Assembly: GCF_002754195.1 (NCBI RefSeq)
Contig: NZ_PEEU01000001.1
Coordinates: forward strand, 1,364,001-1,428,000
Source: Flavobacterium sp. 9
Lineage (GTDB): Bacteria > Bacteroidota > Bacteroidia > Flavobacteriales > Flavobacteriaceae
DNA: 64,000 nt
Reading direction: 5' to 3'
Shown: in pieces, positions 60,658-64,000 of the stretch
Numbering within the stretch: position 1 is the first letter of the stretch
Layout of the letters: each line of letters starts with the position of its first letter
The notes under the pieces: generated by a model
What the model saw: only the letters and a program-made list of their open reading frames with translations
Databases searched by the model: none
Told to the model about the DNA's origin: nothing
Translations under genes and position numbers: made by a program

Positions 60658-62508
60658 ATGAAAAAACTCTACACTTTTTTATTATTACTCGTTTTTACGG
60701 CAACGTTTGCTCAAATTCCGTCTGGTTATTATAACACAGCAACCGGAACAGGTTACACTTTAAAAACACAATTGTACAACATCATTAAAGGACATACTGA
60801 TAATGGATATGCTGGTTTGTACACAACATATCAAACCTCTGATGTTGATAATTTTTATGAGAATGACGGAACTGTTCTCGATATGTATTCAGAAAATCCA
60901 TCTGGAACAGATCCCTATAATTATAGCACAGGAAGTACACAAAGATGCGGAAATTATTCTGCAGAAGGCGATTGTTATAATAGAGAACATATTATTCCGC
61001 AATCGGTATTTAATGAACAATCTCCAATGGTTGCCGATGCACATTTTATTACTCCAACAGACGGAAAAGTAAACGGAGTACGCTCGAATTACCCACACGG
61101 AGTTGTAAGCACGCCAACTTATATTTCTCAAAACGGAGGAAAACTTGGTCCAAATTCAACATCTGGATATTCAGGAACTGTTTTTGAACCAATCAATGAA
61201 TTTAAAGGTGATATTGCCAGAATGTACTTTTATTTTGCTACACGTTATGAAAATACAGTTGCAGGATATTCATATGCAATGTTTGACGGTTCAAGCAACA
61301 AAGTATTTACAACTGCTTTTTTAAATATTCTTTTGGCATGGAACGCACAAGATCCTGTTAGCGCAAGAGAAATTGCAAGAAATAATGCGATTTATGCACG
61401 CCAAAACAATAGAAATCCATATATCGATCATCCGGAATATGTTAATCAAATTTGGAATCCTTCTGCAGATACTCAGGCTCCAACTGCTCCAACAAGTTTA
61501 GCTTCTACAACAAAAACAGCTACTTCGATTACAGTTTCATGGACAGCATCTACAGATAATGTTGGTGTTACAGGATATAATGTTTATTCAAATGGCGTTT
61601 TGAAAACTACCGTTACCACATTAACTGCAACAATTACAGGATTGACAGCTTCTACTAGTTATAATATAAATGTAACTGCCAAAGATGCTGCAGGAAATAC
61701 ATCTGCTTCAAGTAATAAAATTGCAGTAACTACAAATGCCAGCGGTGGAACCGGAGGAACGGCAACTGACTTGCTTTTCTCTGAATATATTGAAGGTTCT
61801 GGAAATAATAAAGCTTTAGAAATCGCCAATAATACAGAAGCTTCTGTGAGTTTATCTACTTATACTGTAAAAAAACAAACAAATGGTGCCGGAGCATGGA
61901 GCACAGGTTTAGCCTTGAGCGGAACATTGGCATCAGGAAATAAATTCACGATCGTGAACAGTTCAATGGCTTCAAGCTGTTATCCAACAAGTTCGGCAAA
62001 TATTTCTACAACTGCTACAGAATTGACTTTCAACGGAAATGACGCTGTAGGTTTATTCAAAAACGGAGTTTTAATAGACATCATCGGAACTTTTAATGGC
62101 GGAACAGCAAATTTTGCTGCAGATGTTACTTTAAGAAGAAAATCGACAGTTACGGCTCCAAGTACTACTTTTAATTTGGCATCACAATGGGATTCATTTA
62201 CCACAGATACGTGCTCAAATTTAGGTGCAAAACTAGTTAAAGATATAGCTCTTGAAACACCAGAAACTGTAGATTCAACAGGAATCATTTTATACCCAAA
62301 TCCTTCTAACGGAAACTTCACAATCTATTTTAATAATTCAGAAGCACCCTATTCTATCGAGATAATTTCAATATTAGGTCAGAAAATATTTGAGAGATCA
62401 AATATCGCAGATTCATTATCAACGATAAATAATTTACCGAAAGGTATCTACATTGTTCATATTAGTAAAGGTTCTGAAAATTTCAACAAAAAGATCCTTA
62501 TCAACTAA
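60658..62508 (+). CDS. Secreted endonuclease I with FN3, lamin-tail-like and T9SS sorting domains
   Basis: A 616-residue exported nuclease. A Sec signal (1-19) precedes the endonuclease I domain (about 25-265) with catalytic H111 in YNREHIIPQS and the VNGVRSNYP Asn pair. Then come fibronectin III (about 274-360), a lamin-tail-like beta domain (about 367-520) and a C-terminal Por sorting domain (about 545-616; ILYPNPSNGNF and PKGIYIVHIS) that directs type IX secretion and surface attachment or release. It degrades extracellular DNA or RNA for nutrient use or biofilm turnover. Terminator follows. Confidence 0.94.
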   Translation: MKKLYTFLLLLVFTATFAQIPSGYYNTATGTGYTLKTQLYNIIKGHTDNGYAGLYTTYQTSDVDNFYENDGTVLDMYSENPSGTDPYNYSTGSTQRCGNYSAEGDCYNREHIIPQSVFNEQSPMVADAHFITPTDGKVNGVRSNYPHGVVSTPTYISQNGGKLGPNSTSGYSGTVFEPINEFKGDIARMYFYFATRYENTVAGYSYAMFDGSSNKVFTTAFLNILLAWNAQDPVSAREIARNNAIYARQNNRNPYIDHPEYVNQIWNPSADTQAPTAPTSLASTTKTATSITVSWTASTDNVGVTGYNVYSNGVLKTTVTTLTATITGLTASTSYNINVTAKDAAGNTSASSNKIAVTTNASGGTGGTATDLLFSEYIEGSGNNKALEIANNTEASVSLSTYTVKKQTNGAGAWSTGLALSGTLASGNKFTIVNSSMASSCYPTSSANISTTATELTFNGNDAVGLFKNGVLIDIIGTFNGGTANFAADVTLRRKSTVTAPSTTFNLASQWDSFTTDTCSNLGAKLVKDIALETPETVDSTGIILYPNPSNGNFTIYFNNSEAPYSIEIISILGQKIFERSNIADSLSTINNLPKGIYIVHISKGSENFNKKILIN

Positions 62509-62533
62509 TTAAAAAATGAGTGCTTACTAAACT

Positions 62534-62560
62534 AAAAGCGGCAATATTGCCGCTTTTTTT
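62534..62560 (+). terminator. Terminator after the endonuclease gene
   Basis: AAAGCGGCAA pairs with TTGCCGCTTT, two-base loop, followed by a T-run. Confidence 0.9.
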
Positions 62561-62571
62561 TTGTTTTTTTA

Positions 62572-62865
62572 ACCATATAAGGGATATAAGTTCATTTTAG
62601 AAGAATGAATAATACATAATCATTTTTTTAATCACGTAAAGTCGCAAATTTATTCTCATTTTATGTCATTTCGACGAAGGAGAAATCTTCACGAGAAGCT
62701 CGACAAAGATTGGACTCTCGTTGCAGAGTTACTTGCGAAGATTTCTCCTTCGTCGAAATGACAAATAATACGATTAATCATTACTTTAAATAAAACTTTG
62801 CGACTTCGCGACTTTGCGAGCAAAATTCACACAATCCTTAAATGAACTTATATCACTTATATGGT
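62572..62865. mobile_element. Terminal-inverted-repeat element 3 (MITE-like, 294 bp) with nested hairpin
   Basis: Ends ACCATATAAGGGATATAAGT (62572-62599) and its mirrored right end (62838-62865) match at 26 of 28 positions. Nested inside, the sequence 62664-62763 forms a 100-bp hairpin (TGTCATTTCGACGAAGG and its complement), and CTTTGCG units lie near 62800-62822. It has no gene and separates the endonuclease and purL genes. Confidence 0.6.
62664..62763. repeat. Long hairpin repeat, copy D
   Basis: Arms are exact complements for 27 bases, then pair with a few mismatches to about 38, loop near AAAGATTGGACTCTCG. Compared with copy A at 31024, several arm positions differ (CCGAGGAACG versus TCGACGAAGG), and each change is matched in the opposite arm. 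Confidence 0.9.
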
Positions 62866-62911
62866 AGAAAAAAGCACCGTATATATTTTTTCAAAAGAGT
62901 TTGTTTTCAAA

Positions 62912-62943
62912 TTTGCGCTTACTATTTATTTACACTAAATTTG
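62912..62943 (+). promoter_or_regulatory. Promoter of purL (-33 and -7 elements)
   Basis: TTTG at 62912-62915 and TAAATTTG at 62936-62943 with 20 bases between them fit the Bacteroidota -33/-7 pattern well. Expected start of transcription near 62950, about 23 bases before the ATG. Confidence 0.7.
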
Positions 62944-62972
62944 CACCTCAATACAACAAACTACACATCACA

Positions 62973-64000
62973 ATGATCCATTTCTTTGAAAACCAAAGCA
63001 AAACTGTTTTTGCCGTACAAACGCAAAACGAAATTTCGGCTCAAGACATTTCAAAATTAAACTGGCTTTTTGCCAACTCTAATAAGATCGAAAAATCCGC
63101 CTTGACGGATTTTTTTGTTGGTCCACGTGCCACTATGATCACACCTTGGAGTACAAATGCTGTAGAAATTACTCAAAATATGGGTATTCCGGGCATTATC
63201 AGAATTGAAGAATTTCATCCGGCAACGGAAGATTTCACGGATTTTGATCCAATGCTTTCACAAAAATTCAATCAATTAGATCAGGAGATTTTCACGATTA
63301 ATGTTCAGCCAGAACCAATTTTGGAAATCGATGATATTGCGACTTACAACAAAGTAGAAGGTTTGGCTTTAAGCCAGGAAGAAGTTGATTACTTAGACAA
63401 TCTTGCTGTAAAACTAGGAAGAAAGTTAACTGATTCTGAGATTTTTGCTTTCTCACAAGCGAATTCAGAGCACTGTCGTCACAAAATCTTCAACGGAACT
63501 TTTGTTATTGATGGTGAAGAAAAAGAAACTTCTCTTTTTAAATTAATCAAAAAGACATCACAGGAAAATCCTAACGATATAGTGTCTGCTTACAAAGACA
63601 ACGTTGCTTTTGTAAAAGGACCAAAAGTGCAGCAGTTTGCACCAAAAACAGCTGACAAACCAGATTATTATGAGATAAAAGAATTTGATTCGGTTTTATC
63701 TTTAAAAGCAGAAACACACAATTTCCCAACAACTGTAGAGCCTTTCAACGGAGCTGCAACAGGTTCAGGAGGAGAAATTCGTGACCGTTTAGCTGGTGGT
63801 CAAGGTTCACTTCCATTAGCTGGAACTGCAGTTTACATGACTTCATATTCTCGTTTGAATGATGACAGAAAATGGGAAAATGCTGTTGAAGAAAGAAAAT
63901 GGTTGTACCAAACTCCAATGGATATTTTGATCAAAGCTTCAAACGGAGCTTCTGATTTTGGAAATAAATTCGGTCAACCGTTAATTACAGGTTCGGTTTT
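62973..64000 (+). CDS. purL: Phosphoribosylformylglycinamidine synthase, 3' end missing
   Basis: The first 342 codons of the large-type PurL (about 1200 residues when complete), which converts FGAR to FGAM in purine synthesis using ATP and glutamine. Visible are the N-terminal PurS-like domain, then the linker and start of the first synthase domain with ANSEHCRHKIFNG and KAETHNFPTTVEPFNGAATG (ATP and Mg binding). The frame is open at the right edge; the glutaminase domain lies outside. The ATG at 62973 fits the upstream promoter. Confidence 0.96.
   Translation, partial: MIHFFENQSKTVFAVQTQNEISAQDISKLNWLFANSNKIEKSALTDFFVGPRATMITPWSTNAVEITQNMGIPGIIRIEEFHPATEDFTDFDPMLSQKFNQLDQEIFTINVQPEPILEIDDIATYNKVEGLALSQEEVDYLDNLAVKLGRKLTDSEIFAFSQANSEHCRHKIFNGTFVIDGEEKETSLFKLIKKTSQENPNDIVSAYKDNVAFVKGPKVQQFAPKTADKPDYYEIKEFDSVLSLKAETHNFPTTVEPFNGAATGSGGEIRDRLAGGQGSLPLAGTAVYMTSYSRLNDDRKWENAVEERKWLYQTPMDILIKASNGASDFGNKFGQPLITGSV

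Overview
The window is from a Bacteroidota genome, almost certainly Flavobacterium or a close relative. The evidence is the low GC content, the TAnnTTTG -7 promoter elements upstream of many genes, a Rho factor with a long Asn-rich insert, DUF4293 beside rho, a secreted nuclease with a type IX secretion C-terminal tail, bacillithiol (BshB1) and menaquinone genes, and abundant short palindromic repeats between genes. I see no prophage, insertion sequence transposase, CRISPR array, conjugation module or defence island. Most of it is ordinary chromosome.

Layout. 1-18 kb: a DUF3667 membrane protein (cut by the left edge), an M28 lipoprotein peptidase, rho with DUF4293, an orphan LuxR-type response regulator, a YfcE-like phosphodiesterase, a large SPFH protein, truA, an MsbA-like ABC exporter, a NUMOD4/HNH-derived HTH protein, lpdA, a DUF2314-ankyrin protein, a DUF1254/DUF1214 lipoprotein, a TPM-domain protein and an arginase-fold protein. 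18-41 kb: a run of small single-domain genes, mostly on the + strand: a lipoprotein beta-carbonic anhydrase, three DUF1801 proteins, three GNAT acetyltransferases, two SRPBCC proteins, two AraC regulators, a DUF2975/HTH pair, a flavodoxin-fold reductase, an NmrA-like reductase, an Asp/Glu racemase, an MBL-fold hydrolase, a lactonase, a LOG protein and a DoxX/polysaccharide deacetylase pair with a divergent AraC gene. 41-55 kb: a Kef-type antiporter with a USP-like tail, sdaA, panB, an RluA-type pseudouridine synthase, an aldehyde dehydrogenase, a 1349-residue hybrid histidine kinase and a YpfJ-like metallopeptidase. 55-64 kb: two tRNA-His genes, bshB1, an isochorismate synthase gene joined to a MenI-like thioesterase gene, a beta-helix lipoprotein, a T9SS endonuclease I, and the 5' part of purL running off the right edge.

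The most unusual content is intergenic. Three elements (55135-55511, 60122-60513, 62572-62865) are bounded by the same approximately 28-bp terminal inverted repeats, perfect in the first, and enclose different smaller palindromes. One of those inner palindromes is a 100-bp hairpin with relatives at 31.0 and 36.8 kb, whose arms change in compensating ways. Five transcription terminators (6.0, 13.6, 14.7, 16.6, 19.0 kb) share one hairpin sequence around a GAAA loop. Two structured elements (9251-9330, 22583-22665) share a fold with compensatory changes and look like one family of noncoding RNA. Several gene starts were moved downstream because the longer reading frames run back through such repeats or across a promoter.
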